A DNA stretch of 64,000 bases from CAYNLK01 sp964398055 (GTDB taxonomy: Bacteria; Chloroflexota; Anaerolineae; 4572-78; J111), in contig CAYNLK010000008.1 in assembly GCA_964398055.1 (NCBI GenBank), positions 1-64,000 of the forward strand. The letters run 5' to 3'. Below the pieces are notes generated by a model, which ran no database searches, was not told the DNA's origin, and saw only the letters and a program-made list of their open reading frames with translations. A program made the position numbers and the translations under genes. Below are positions 25,640-33,453 of the stretch, in pieces. Positions within the stretch are counted from its first letter, which is position 1. Each line of letters starts with the position of its first letter.

Positions 25640-27706
25640 TTAGGGACGGGTCATCCCAGAGATATCCCCGCCGATATCTTCGATGGAGTCGTAGAGGACC
25701 TGCATCACATAGGCGCCGTTGTGGGCAAACGCGCCCGGGTCCTTTTGGGCATACTGGTAGTTGTAGGCGGCCTTGAGCAGGCGCGGCGACCAGGTGGTGT
25801 ACCGCTCCTCAGCCTGGGTGAAGAAGTAGGGATAGCTGACCGGATTGTAAACGATGGGCGTGCCGATGGTACTGGCCGCGTAGTCTTGCAGCGCGGCGTA
25901 CAGAGCCTCGTTCATTGTTTCGATCTCGCCGGCAATCCCTTCAGCCGTATCACCATCGCCGTCGTAGTCGGTTCTGGATTCGCGAATAGCGACCAGGTCT
26001 TCCTTGGCGGCCACGTTGTGGCAGTCACCGCAGGCCTCAAACTCTACCTCCAGAGCATGGGTATTGTGGCACTCGGTGCAGGAGTCAAACTCCTCGATGT
26101 GCTGGTTGCGGCCCACGTACTCCTTGCCGTCATACTCGTAGGCGCCCTGAACCTCGTTGCCGAAGAGGGTGGCCGCCGCGGCAAAGTAGTGGATGTTGAT
26201 AAAGCCAAGCCCTTCTACCACTGCGTCAGCCTCAGCCTCGGCCGTGCGTTCATCCACCGTTGATTTTGATGAGCGACCCTGGTGGCACTGCATACACAGG
26301 TTCATTTGCGGGTCACCGCTATCGATCATCGCCCCACTGGGGAACTCTACCTGAGCCACTTCGTAGATGGTGAAGGTATTCAGGTCGTTGTGGCAGGTAT
26401 CGCATTGCAACCCGTTAGAGAGGGGTTGGGCCACCGAGGTGCCGGCCGGAAGGCCGTTCTGGAGGGCGATTGGCAAACCACCAGCCGAGTGACAGCGGGC
26501 GCAGCTACCTGGAACTTCGCCTTCTTCATCCCAGTGCCGGAAAGCCTCTTCCGAGCCGGCAAAGTGACCGTGGTCGATCCGGTGAGCATTGGACAGGTCA
26601 ACCGGGCTAGACAGAGCCGTATTCAGATCCTCGATTGCGTCGTAGAGGAGCTGAATATGGTACTTGCCGCCGTGAGCGTAGGCCCCTGGATCCTTACTGG
26701 CAGTCTGGTAGTTGTAGGCCGCCTTTAGCAAGCGCGGCGTCCAGGCGTTGTAGGCGTCACTCTCGTCGTCGCCGGCCACGCCGTCGCCATCGGCGTCGAT
26801 GAAGTAGTACGGATGAGTGGCTGGATTGTAGGCGATGGCCGTACCGGCCACTTCATCAGCGTAGGACTGAATGGCTGCCAGCAGCATCTCCTTCAAACCT
26901 TGCAGTTCAAAGTAGATGCCTTCTTCCATATCACCGTCGCCATCATAGTCAACCAGTGAGCCTGGCATACGCACGTTGCGGACATCCTCAATGCTGGTTG
27001 CGCCGGTGTGACAACTGCTGCAAGCCTCTAACTTGACTTCCAGGGTGTGCGAGTCGTGACAGCCGATGCAGGTATCGAACTCATCCACGTGGGCAAAGTT
27101 GCCGTCGTAGGACTTGCCCTCATACTCATACCCACCTTTGGCCAGGGTGCCGTACTTGCTGGCCGCTGCGGCGTAGTAGTGAATGTTGAGGAAGCCCAGG
27201 TCGGCGCTCACGGCGTCGTCATCAACGCCGGCATTGGTGATAGCCGCATTCACGCTCACCGTCGATTGGCGGCCCTGGTGGCATTCCATGCAGCGGGACT
27301 CGTCGCCCAGGCCGGTCAACTCGATGCCGGAGGGCATGACCACGCTGGTTTTGGTGAGGGTAACATTATTGTGGCAAGCCACGCACTCAACCGTGGTTCC
27401 GACCGGCGGGGCAACATTCACCACGCCGGCCTCAGAGCCATCGGCCCCCAGAAAATCCAGGTAGCCGGTGGTGCTGTGGCACTTGGCGCAGTTTGTTGGC
27501 ACCTCGGCCGGGCTTTCCTCATCCCAGTGGATGAAGGCTTCGGCCTCAGCATCGGCATGTCCCGAACCCGTCCATTCTTCCAGGAAAGGTACTTCCACCC
27601 CTTCCTGGGCGCTGACTAAACCGGCCGCGCCGAAAGGATTGGCATAGACGGCAATCCCCAACAGCAGCACCAGCATCAGCGCCGTAAGCATCATTACTTT
27701 TTTCAT
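25640..27706 (-). CDS. Decahaem c-type cytochrome built from two pentahaem halves
   Basis: A 688-residue secreted protein with an N-terminal signal peptide. Ten CXXCH motifs fall into two sets of five: CAKCH, CVACH, CMECH, CIGCH, CSSCH, and CARCH, CDTCH, CMQCH, CTECH, CGDCH. The halves align along their length: CHQGR with the third haem, GFxNIHYxAAA, and W[TS]PRLLKAAYNYQ near each end. A DYDGDGD acidic repeat in both halves resembles a calcium-binding loop. It therefore arose by tandem duplication. No membrane anchor follows the signal, so it should be periplasmic or surface-exposed, a candidate carrier for extracellular electron transfer. Start at ATG 27706 is set by TAGGAGGTGA; an upstream GTG lies within that site. 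Confidence 0.92.
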   Translation of the reverse strand: MKKVMMLTALMLVLLLGIAVYANPFGAAGLVSAQEGVEVPFLEEWTGSGHADAEAEAFIHWDEESPAEVPTNCAKCHSTTGYLDFLGADGSEAGVVNVAPPVGTTVECVACHNNVTLTKTSVVMPSGIELTGLGDESRCMECHQGRQSTVSVNAAITNAGVDDDAVSADLGFLNIHYYAAAASKYGTLAKGGYEYEGKSYDGNFAHVDEFDTCIGCHDSHTLEVKLEACSSCHTGATSIEDVRNVRMPGSLVDYDGDGDMEEGIYFELQGLKEMLLAAIQSYADEVAGTAIAYNPATHPYYFIDADGDGVAGDDESDAYNAWTPRLLKAAYNYQTASKDPGAYAHGGKYHIQLLYDAIEDLNTALSSPVDLSNAHRIDHGHFAGSEEAFRHWDEEGEVPGSCARCHSAGGLPIALQNGLPAGTSVAQPLSNGLQCDTCHNDLNTFTIYEVAQVEFPSGAMIDSGDPQMNLCMQCHQGRSSKSTVDERTAEAEADAVVEGLGFINIHYFAAAATLFGNEVQGAYEYDGKEYVGRNQHIEEFDSCTECHNTHALEVEFEACGDCHNVAAKEDLVAIRESRTDYDGDGDTAEGIAGEIETMNEALYAALQDYAASTIGTPIVYNPVSYPYFFTQAEERYTTWSPRLLKAAYNYQYAQKDPGAFAHNGAYVMQVLYDSIEDIGGDISGMTRP

Positions 27707-27718
27707 AGTACCGCTCAC

Positions 27719-27920
27719 CTCCTAAATGAGGGTATCAGACATTTTCCAAAGATTTTTGGCTGCGTAGTTTAGCTTTTCGATTTTACCGATAGTGGCGAAC
27801 CTCCTTTCTTCAGTATCCGCGCAGAAAGTTGTTTTTAATGTCTTGATGAGAGCCGGTTGACCACCTCCTTTCAAACTGATGTTATAAGAGTCTGCTCCGC
27901 TTGACCCATTGAGCCGGCTC
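27719..27920 (-). other. Leader of the decahaem gene
   Basis: On the minus strand two AAAGGAGG tracts (27864-27871 and 27800-27807 in plus coordinates) lie in this spacer without a convincing reading frame after either, in addition to the real ribosome site at 27719. They may mark very short leader peptides. I cannot support a gene. Confidence 0.3.
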
Positions 27921-29807
27921 TTACGTTTCTTTGGGTTTGTGGCACACCTGACATTTATCCGGCGCCCGGGTCTCATGATCGGCCGGGAAGGGCTTGATGC
28001 CATCCAGGCTGTGGCAGAACAGACAATCATCCCGTCCCACAAGCGTATGGGGAATGCTGGGCCGCGGCTCTGCTTCGGCTGCGGCTAGAGCATCTTCCCC
28101 GGCTTGTTGGTGACAATACGCACACGTGCCGGTCTCCCACACCACATGGTTGCTCGGGTAGGGAGCCAGCCCGTCGAGGTTATGGCAGGTGAGACAGTCG
28201 TTCTCGAATCCCTCGACCAGGTGGGGAACTGCCGGCGCTGCGGGTGTCTCAACTTCGACCTTTTCGCCTGTCTCGGTCACGGTTAGCTGGTGGCACAAGG
28301 TACACAGCGTCTGGTCATAGTTGGCGTGGTCGGCGGGGAAAGGCCGTACTGCGCCGAGGGCGTGACAGATTTTGCAGTCGGTGCTGGGGCCGGCCGGATG
28401 GGGCACCGCCCGTGGCTCGCCACTCCGCGGCAGCGGCGGCGGCTCGACCAGGGCGCGAATAGCCGGCGCATCCAGTCCCACGAACTTCCACTCGGTGGCG
28501 TGGCAGCCGCTGTTTGAACAAAAGCTGCTGTTGTCGACGCCGCCTGGATTGCTGACATCGTGGCAGTCGGCGCAGGTGGCATTGAATTCGTAGCGGTGGC
28601 GGGCCAGCCAGTTGGAGTCCCGGTGCGATTCGGGTTCATCCGGCTTGTCGATGCTGATGAGCGGCGCTTGCTTGTCTCCGCTGATAACCTCAGGAATAGA
28701 GTGGCAGATATTGCACTCCAGCCGGACAGTCTGGCCATCGGTTGACATATGTTTGCCGTCGTGGCAACGGAAACAGCCGGGAAACTCGCGGTGGCCGGCA
28801 TTGTTAGGATGGGTTTGCCAACCGACGCCCATATTGGGAAAGACGGTGGCGGTGAAGATGTTCTTGATTTCCTCGATCGCCTGCTGCACAGTTGATTGGT
28901 TGGCGGCGTAGTAATCAGGGTAGTTTTGTTGGTACCACTCAGCCAGGGCTTCGATTGCCTGCACCCCGGCCTCGGTGCTGCCATATTCCTGGCTGAGCAG
29001 TTCAATCCCCTGGCGCTTTATGTCAGGGATGTCGCGACCAATTCTATGGCGCGCCAGGGTGTCATCCATCGCATCGGTGGGTGAGCGGAATAGGTGGGAA
29101 ATGCGGGTGTGGCAGTCGATACAGTCCATCCGGTGCAGTTCGCCCTGGATCTGCTGGCCAAAAGTGGCCGGCAGCCCAGCTTCCACGTCGAAATATTCAA
29201 TGACCTGGCCGTTGGGCCCAATTTCTTTGACGTACGGGATGGTTTGCTTGAGCGGGTCGTCGGTATAATACCAGACCTCATTCTCGATATGCCAGTGGAT
29301 GCCCCGGCCCAACCCCTCGCGCTGGCTGCCGCCGCCGGTTTTGACCACCAAAAAGATGCGCGTTTCACTGTTGGCTTCGTCTTCGGCGTACCGTTTGATT
29401 TCTACAAAGGTATCGGAGGAGAATTTATCGGGATTGTGGCACTGCTCGCAGGTGTCGCGGGCCGGGCGCAAGTTTTTGACGTAAATGGGGGGGGCGTAAG
29501 CCTGGGTTAAGGCGTTGATCACGTGGGTTACCTCTCTGGCTTTTCGAGGCACAGTCAACAAGATACTGTCTTTGCCCAGATGACAATCGACGCAGGCAAC
29601 CCGGGCGTGGGGCGAAACTTGATAGGCGGTGTATTCCGGGGGCATGGTGTGGCAGGTAGTGCCGCAAAATTCGGGCGAGTTGGTATATTCCCAGATGGTG
29701 GCGCTGACCGTGATGGCGCTCAGGGTCAGTACTGCCAGAATAGCCAGGATAACGGCCCAGCGGACCGGTCGCCGTAGACCGGATAACCAATTAGAAAACT
29801 TTTTCAC
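27921..29807 (-). CDS. Tetradecahaem NapC/NirT-like cytochrome c
   Basis: A 628-residue protein. One N-terminal membrane helix is followed by SPEFCGTTCHTMPPEY, a CX3CH haem site with the CHxM arrangement of NapC/NrfH quinol dehydrogenases. Twelve ordinary CXXCH motifs follow, plus CSNSGCH, a CX4CH site, giving 14 likely haems. The last six haems come from three tandem dihaem modules of the form CxxCHxLDGxxPxPxxH..CxxCHQ (the first slightly diverged), about 50-60 residues apart. It should take electrons from menaquinol and feed periplasmic partners. GTG 29807 with GAGGAAAC upstream is my start; TTG 29822 is possible. The CX3CH and CX4CH sites may need particular haem lyases. Confidence 0.9.
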   Translation of the reverse strand: MKKFSNWLSGLRRPVRWAVILAILAVLTLSAITVSATIWEYTNSPEFCGTTCHTMPPEYTAYQVSPHARVACVDCHLGKDSILLTVPRKAREVTHVINALTQAYAPPIYVKNLRPARDTCEQCHNPDKFSSDTFVEIKRYAEDEANSETRIFLVVKTGGGSQREGLGRGIHWHIENEVWYYTDDPLKQTIPYVKEIGPNGQVIEYFDVEAGLPATFGQQIQGELHRMDCIDCHTRISHLFRSPTDAMDDTLARHRIGRDIPDIKRQGIELLSQEYGSTEAGVQAIEALAEWYQQNYPDYYAANQSTVQQAIEEIKNIFTATVFPNMGVGWQTHPNNAGHREFPGCFRCHDGKHMSTDGQTVRLECNICHSIPEVISGDKQAPLISIDKPDEPESHRDSNWLARHRYEFNATCADCHDVSNPGGVDNSSFCSNSGCHATEWKFVGLDAPAIRALVEPPPLPRSGEPRAVPHPAGPSTDCKICHALGAVRPFPADHANYDQTLCTLCHQLTVTETGEKVEVETPAAPAVPHLVEGFENDCLTCHNLDGLAPYPSNHVVWETGTCAYCHQQAGEDALAAAEAEPRPSIPHTLVGRDDCLFCHSLDGIKPFPADHETRAPDKCQVCHKPKET

Positions 29808-29818
29808 CAATTGTTTCC

Positions 29819-30013
29819 TCAAATTGCGGCAAGGTCACCGCAGCAGCAATCGTTTGACACCGTGATCTCCTGACCGGTCGGATCGAGAATTGGTGATGCA
29901 GCTATCGGTTGAGGATGAACAGATGAGCAAGGGCAAAAGGTCAAATAAGTTGAATCATCGGAAAAGCTTACCCAGTCCAATATTAACACGCCTGGAGGGA
30001 ATATACAAATCAC
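29819..30013 (-). CDS. Possible 64-residue coupled small ORF
   Basis: A GTG-started frame of 64 codons whose stop overlaps the TTG of the next frame, ending in NDCCCGDLAAI. The CCC run is curious. It would be transcribed from the paired-palindrome promoter at about 30141. There is no clear ribosome site and no known family, so it may be chance. Confidence 0.22.
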   Translation of the reverse strand: MICIFPPGVLILDWVSFSDDSTYLTFCPCSSVHPQPIAASPILDPTGQEITVSNDCCCGDLAAI

Positions 30014-30058
30014 AGTGTTCGATGACCAGGTAGCGAATCCTTGTTGTGGTAATGGTAA

Positions 30059-30090
30059 GCATACAATGCAGCTAATACCATCTAATGCAG
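30059..30090. promoter_or_regulatory. GCATACAATGCAG motif (locus 1)
   Basis: GCATACAATGCAG at 30059-30071, with a half copy TAATGCAG at 30083-30090. The same 13-mer occurs at 54840-54852 and, inverted with one change, at 54901-54913, each time near a GTGA-N6-TCAC pair. It is a candidate second operator. Confidence 0.4.
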
Positions 30091-30147
30091 TTAATCGTGC
30101 CTAACTGAGCTAAATCCCCGTTGCAGGAGATAAAAACAGGTGCATCA

Positions 30148-30212
30148 ATTCTAACAATTATTACCCAAGTTGAGTAGTGACATTTGTCATCAATCGGGGT
30201 GATGAGTGTCAC
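30148..30212 (-). promoter_or_regulatory. Promoter of the tetradecahaem transcript: paired GTGA-N6-TCAC sites
   Basis: GTGACATTTGTCAT (30177-30190) and GTGATGAGTGTCAC (30199-30212) have centres 22 bp apart. A -10-like TAGAAT lies on the minus strand at 30153-30148, its end 35.5 nt from the nearer centre, as in the Rrf2, ArsR and PocR promoters. Start would be near 30141, leaving a leader of about 330 nt before the tetradecahaem gene. The rest of that leader holds only the weak small frame and the GCATACAATGCAG motif. Confidence 0.5.
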
Positions 30213-30250
30213 ATAGGCCAGGGCAGTGCGGTTTCATTCAATGGGGGCTA

Positions 30251-30289
30251 AAAAAAGAAACCCGGAGTTTGGTGAAACTCCGGGTTTCT
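30251..30289 (-). terminator. Intrinsic terminator of the undecahaem cytochrome gene
   Basis: AGAAACCCGGAGTTT (30256-30270) and AAACTCCGGGTTTCT (30275-30289) form a perfect 15-bp stem with a GGTG loop, followed on the minus strand by TTTTTT. It lies 20 nt past the stop. Confidence 0.9.
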
Positions 30290-30308
30290 AACAAGGAGGA
30301 ATTAGAAA

Positions 30309-31403
30309 CTAATTGCCGCGCTCTCTGGGGATCTCATCTTCGTCGACCACCACGTTCCGGTTCGCCTCGACTTCATAGGGTAGCAAATCGTCTGCGGTCA
30401 GGAAGAGTTCCGTGTTGCCGTGACAGCTATCACACGTCTCTGTTTGCGGCGTATTCCGCTGGATGCTGTGCGGCGTGGCGTAAACCCAGGTGGGTAGAGC
30501 GTCGAAATTGGGTAACAAGTTGTCGCCGTAGTAGGCAAAGGTATCGGGGTCGACCGGGGCATGGCGCACGGTGACCCACTTCCAGGGCCGTTCGTCGCTC
30601 TGGATGGGGTTAAGGCCGATCTTGACGCCCATCACCGACGGTTCGATCTTGAAGAAGGGTACGCCATCTTCACTCTTCTGGACGTGACAACTGTAACAGT
30701 TCTTGTATTCGGCTACGTGGCAGACCTGGCAGGCTACTTCCTCGTGTACTCTTCTGTGGTGGATGGTCTGGGGATCTTCCACTACTTCGGGATGGCAATC
30801 GGTGCAGGCTGGCATGGGTGGCCCGTCGTAACGATGGTTCGCTTCAAAATCCAGGTTGCCGTGCATTTCATCGGCTGTATGGCATTCAAAGCAGGGCATG
30901 CCACCTTTAACCCAGTGTACGTCCGCCGGAATGCCTTCATTCCTGCCCTTGAACTCCATCTCCACCCGGCTACCGTGACAGCCGGTGCAGGTCAGGTTCA
31001 TCGGCGGTATTTTTTTGAATTCGTGCCCGGCGCTCAGGCCGCCGCCCAGATTGGTTGGCCGGCTGACGTGACATTGGCCGCAACTGGTGTGGCAGCTTTC
31101 ACAGTGATTACCAAAAGCCTCTTCCATAATAACGGCCAGCGTTTCCGGGCTGGCCCGCTGCTCCAAAACCGTCGTATAGCCCCGTAAAGTCGAGTGCAGG
31201 CTGTTGGCATCCGTTTCGACGATATCGGGATGGCACTGGCCGCAGGCCGTAGCCGAAATCGGCTCACGCCGCATGTCGACGTGGGCTTGCTCTTTATCGT
31301 CAGTTGCGCCATCACCGCCGTGGCAGGTAACGCAACCCATTTTGCCGTGAATGGTTTCAGCAAATTTCTGATTACTCAGAATTACCTTCTCCCAGCCCTC
31401 CAA
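30309..31403 (-). CDS. Multihaem cytochrome c, main part of an interrupted gene (10 haems)
   Basis: A 364-residue frame with ten CXXCH motifs, beginning CVTCH, CGQCH, then CESCH and CGQCH only three residues apart, and ending CYSCH and CDSCH. It has no signal peptide of its own. It lies in the same frame as the lipoprotein-signal fragment at 31422-31727, separated only by one TGA and six codons, and the joined protein would read continuously (SEGEG, then GWEKVILSNQKF). I conclude that the two are one undecahaem lipoprotein gene interrupted by a small insertion. As it stands, this part could be translated only by readthrough or from the TTG at 31403. The C-terminal quarter without haems may be a binding domain. 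Confidence 0.8.
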   Translation of the reverse strand: MEGWEKVILSNQKFAETIHGKMGCVTCHGGDGATDDKEQAHVDMRREPISATACGQCHPDIVETDANSLHSTLRGYTTVLEQRASPETLAVIMEEAFGNHCESCHTSCGQCHVSRPTNLGGGLSAGHEFKKIPPMNLTCTGCHGSRVEMEFKGRNEGIPADVHWVKGGMPCFECHTADEMHGNLDFEANHRYDGPPMPACTDCHPEVVEDPQTIHHRRVHEEVACQVCHVAEYKNCYSCHVQKSEDGVPFFKIEPSVMGVKIGLNPIQSDERPWKWVTVRHAPVDPDTFAYYGDNLLPNFDALPTWVYATPHSIQRNTPQTETCDSCHGNTELFLTADDLLPYEVEANRNVVVDEDEIPRERGN

Positions 31404-31428
31404 CGGAGGGACGGAGCCGCCTCAGCCC
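31395..31428 (-). other. About 30-nt palindromic insertion carrying an in-frame TGA
   Basis: Read on the minus strand, GAGGGCTG occurs just before and again at the end of a 30-nt segment that contains CCCTCC-GTT-GGAGGG, a hairpin. Removing the segment joins GGT GAG GGC to TGG GAG AAG and restores an uninterrupted cytochrome frame. The TGA is at 31424-31422. It reads as a small palindromic element insertion with a direct repeat at its ends. Confidence 0.6.
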
Positions 31429-31727
31429 TCACCTTCGGATAGTTCCTCAACAGCCTCTTCGTCTTTGGCGGTGGCAATGAGTCGCTCCTGATCGGTGTGG
31501 CACTCCACGCAGCCGTCATCCGGGGCGATAATGGCCGGGGGCGGCGTTGGAGCGGCCGGAACTGTAGGGGTCGGCGGCGGCACTACAGCGACTTCACCCT
31601 GCGGCTGGGTGGGCAGAGGCATCGGCGTTGGAGCCGGGATACCGCTGCAGGCGGCCACCAATCCAGCCAGACCCAGCCCCAGGGCAGCAACGATGATTAA
31701 TTTGAAATAGGGTATGGTTTGGCTCAT
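31422..31727 (-). CDS. N-terminal lipoprotein fragment of the interrupted undecahaem cytochrome
   Basis: A 101-residue frame with a lipoprotein signal (lipobox LVAAC, lipidated Cys near residue 27), a long Pro/Thr-rich linker and one CXXCH (CVECH). It stops at TGA in SEGEG. The next frame continues in register with ten more haem motifs, so this is the 5' part of a gene for an outer-face-tethered undecahaem cytochrome. If the stop is real, the cell makes a monohaem lipoprotein only. Confidence 0.75.
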   Translation of the reverse strand: MSQTIPYFKLIIVAALGLGLAGLVAACSGIPAPTPMPLPTQPQGEVAVVPPPTPTVPAAPTPPPAIIAPDDGCVECHTDQERLIATAKDEEAVEELSEGEG

Positions 31728-31828
31728 AAAGTCTCCAATCTATTGATACTAAACTCTACTTTGCCGTAGCGTCTGGCGTCATTTTGGCCGGTCAAACGGC
31801 GCCAAACGGCGCTTCAAAGCAGGGCAGG

Positions 31829-31865
31829 GGTGGAGGGAGTAAAGGAGAGAAAAACTCCCTCCACC
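31829..31865 (-). terminator. Hairpin after the rhodanese gene
   Basis: GGTGGAGGGAGT (31829-31840) and ACTCCCTCCACC (31854-31865) form a 12-bp stem with a 13-nt loop, 70 nt past the rhodanese stop. There is no clear T-tract. GGACAAATGTCC (31908-31919), between it and the gene, is a small palindrome resembling but not matching the GTGA-N6-TCAC sites. Confidence 0.5.
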
Positions 31866-31935
31866 AGGTAAAACGGATAATTCTAAATCATCTTCAGCCA
31901 ACGGTGTGGACAAATGTCCTGCCTGGCGGTGAAGA

Positions 31936-33120
31936 TTATTGCTCTTCGAACGCTTCCAACACCGGCATCATCATTTCCATGACCATTTCCGGCTCTTCGG
32001 TCGAGGTTACGGAAATCTGCCAGATGGCGCCGTCTTCGGCGGCGGTAGCCGCCACAACTTCATTGACGGGACCCAATTTAAAGGTGAGGAAGGTCCAGGT
32101 GTAAGCGCCTACTTCTGCTTCACTGGTCTCGACCAGAGCCGGGGCCGGCATGCCGGGAACTTCTGCACTTTCGATGGCTTCACCGGTACCCTCAAAACGA
32201 TAGTTGGGCGAGTTGGCGGCGCTGAAGGTATATGCGCCGCTGGGCGACCAGGAGGCAAAACCGAATTTCAGGTTGACAGCGTCATAGCCCAACATATTCA
32301 AGGCCGAGGTGACCTGGCTGGCGGTCTGGCCGGTGTAACAGTTGACCACGATGGGTTGATCGGGGGGCAGTTTGGCCAGGTTTTCGGCGCTAAACATTTC
32401 GGCGGCGTTCATATTGACGGCCCCGGGAATGTGACCGGCGGCGTAATCTTCGGCCTTGCGCACGTCGACCAGGAAGGGATCGTTGCTGGTGTCGCCGTCA
32501 TTCAGATTGTCAAACAGGTCGCTGGCGGCAATGTTTCTGGTACCGTTGGCAAAGTAAGCTTCGGCGGCGCCGGCCACAGTGCTGTCCAGAGGGGTGGCCA
32601 GATCGTAGGTTTCGGTCGCCTCGGCGGCCTCGGTGCTGATTTTATAGTCGCTCTGGTCAACAGCGGGGTCAAAAGCCTTCGGACCGGTGATGCCCCCAAC
32701 ATTGGCCCAGGCGGGGAAACCGTAGAGCATACTCTTGGCGTCGTAGCCCAGCATATTCAGGGCCGGGACCATCTGGCTGGAGGTCTGGCCGGTGTAGCAG
32801 TAGACGACGACCGGCGTGTCTTCGGGGATCATAGCCAGCTTATCGGCGGTAAAGGCAACTTTAGGACCAATATTGACTGCGCCGGGGATATGACCCAGGG
32901 CATAATCTTCCGGCGAGCGGGCGTCGATGATGAAGGGATCGTTACTGTCATCCCCGTCGTTCAAAATTTCGAACAGGTCGTCGGCGCTGATGTTCTTGGC
33001 GCCGGCGCTAAAGTAGGCGTCGGCGGCAGTTTGCACATCTTCTTGGGCCAGCCCAACGGTGGTCAGGGCCATGCTCAGGATGACCAACAGTGAAATGATG
33101 ATCGCTAATTTCTTTAACAT
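31936..33120 (-). CDS. Secreted tandem-rhodanese protein
   Basis: A 394-residue protein with a signal peptide (about residues 1-25) and two rhodanese domains (about 45-140 and 180-280). Both keep the sulfur-carrying cysteine: VVVYCYTGQTSSQ and IVVNCYTGQTASQ. The domains resemble each other closely enough to be a duplication. The final 110 residues form an extra domain I do not recognise, ending in an acidic, Met-rich tail. It should bind or move sulfane sulfur outside the membrane, which fits the Psr-like and SQR-like operons. ATG 33120 has AAGGAG upstream; an earlier start adds 11 residues without one. Confidence 0.88.
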   Translation of the reverse strand: MLKKLAIIISLLVILSMALTTVGLAQEDVQTAADAYFSAGAKNISADDLFEILNDGDDSNDPFIIDARSPEDYALGHIPGAVNIGPKVAFTADKLAMIPEDTPVVVYCYTGQTSSQMVPALNMLGYDAKSMLYGFPAWANVGGITGPKAFDPAVDQSDYKISTEAAEATETYDLATPLDSTVAGAAEAYFANGTRNIAASDLFDNLNDGDTSNDPFLVDVRKAEDYAAGHIPGAVNMNAAEMFSAENLAKLPPDQPIVVNCYTGQTASQVTSALNMLGYDAVNLKFGFASWSPSGAYTFSAANSPNYRFEGTGEAIESAEVPGMPAPALVETSEAEVGAYTWTFLTFKLGPVNEVVAATAAEDGAIWQISVTSTEEPEMVMEMMMPVLEAFEEQ

Positions 33121-33316
33121 TTTTTGCTCCTTATTTTTGCTAATCTTGTCCAAATTGTCGGTTCAATGTTTGAATTTAGTCCGTTTGAAAATCTTTTACT
33201 GATCTCTGCGTCATGCTCCTCCTTGTTCTAGCTACTTTCACCATCATCTAGCCCCCCGTTTAGGGTGCATTCCCACCGGTTCAGATAGTTGAAGACGCGA
33301 TCTGGCTGTTTTTATT

Positions 33317-33345
33317 CAAGACCCAGGCTTTCAAAATCGAAGTCA
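33317..33345 (-). pseudogene. Duplicate of the 3' end of the cytochrome b-heptahaem gene
   Basis: The string CCCAGGCTTTCAAAATCGAAG repeats that at the end of the gene at 33454 and, on the minus strand, encodes the same C-terminus DFDFESLGLE before a stop. The 71-bp palindromic element (33353-33423) lies between the two copies. Either the element's arrival duplicated the gene end or this is the remnant of a deleted paralogue. Confidence 0.6.
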
Positions 33346-33352
33346 GCTTCCG

Positions 33353-33423
33353 CGTGCTCAGAAACCCGTTTTCTCCGAGAAAACGGGTTTCTATACCCCG
33401 AAACATTATCTGAAAGACTATAG
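33353..33423. repeat. 71-bp palindromic element, copy A
   Basis: The core AAACCCGTTTTCTCCGAG with its complement GAAAACGGGTTT forms a strong hairpin at 33362-33390. All 71 bases recur exactly, inverted, at 50707-50777. No reading frame is inside. It is a dispersed mobile palindrome and may terminate transcripts. Confidence 0.85.
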
Positions 33424-33453
33424 AAATATGATCGATCAGTGACCGGCCGCATT

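Noticed and set aside
31422..31424. Selenocysteine at the TGA of the interrupted cytochrome
   Set aside because: The TGA lies in a repeat-derived insert in a linker, not at a redox motif, and no SECIS-like hairpin is directly downstream.
31939..33093. 384-codon plus-strand frame over the rhodanese gene
   Set aside because: Shadow frame; the minus strand has a signal peptide and two rhodanese active sites.
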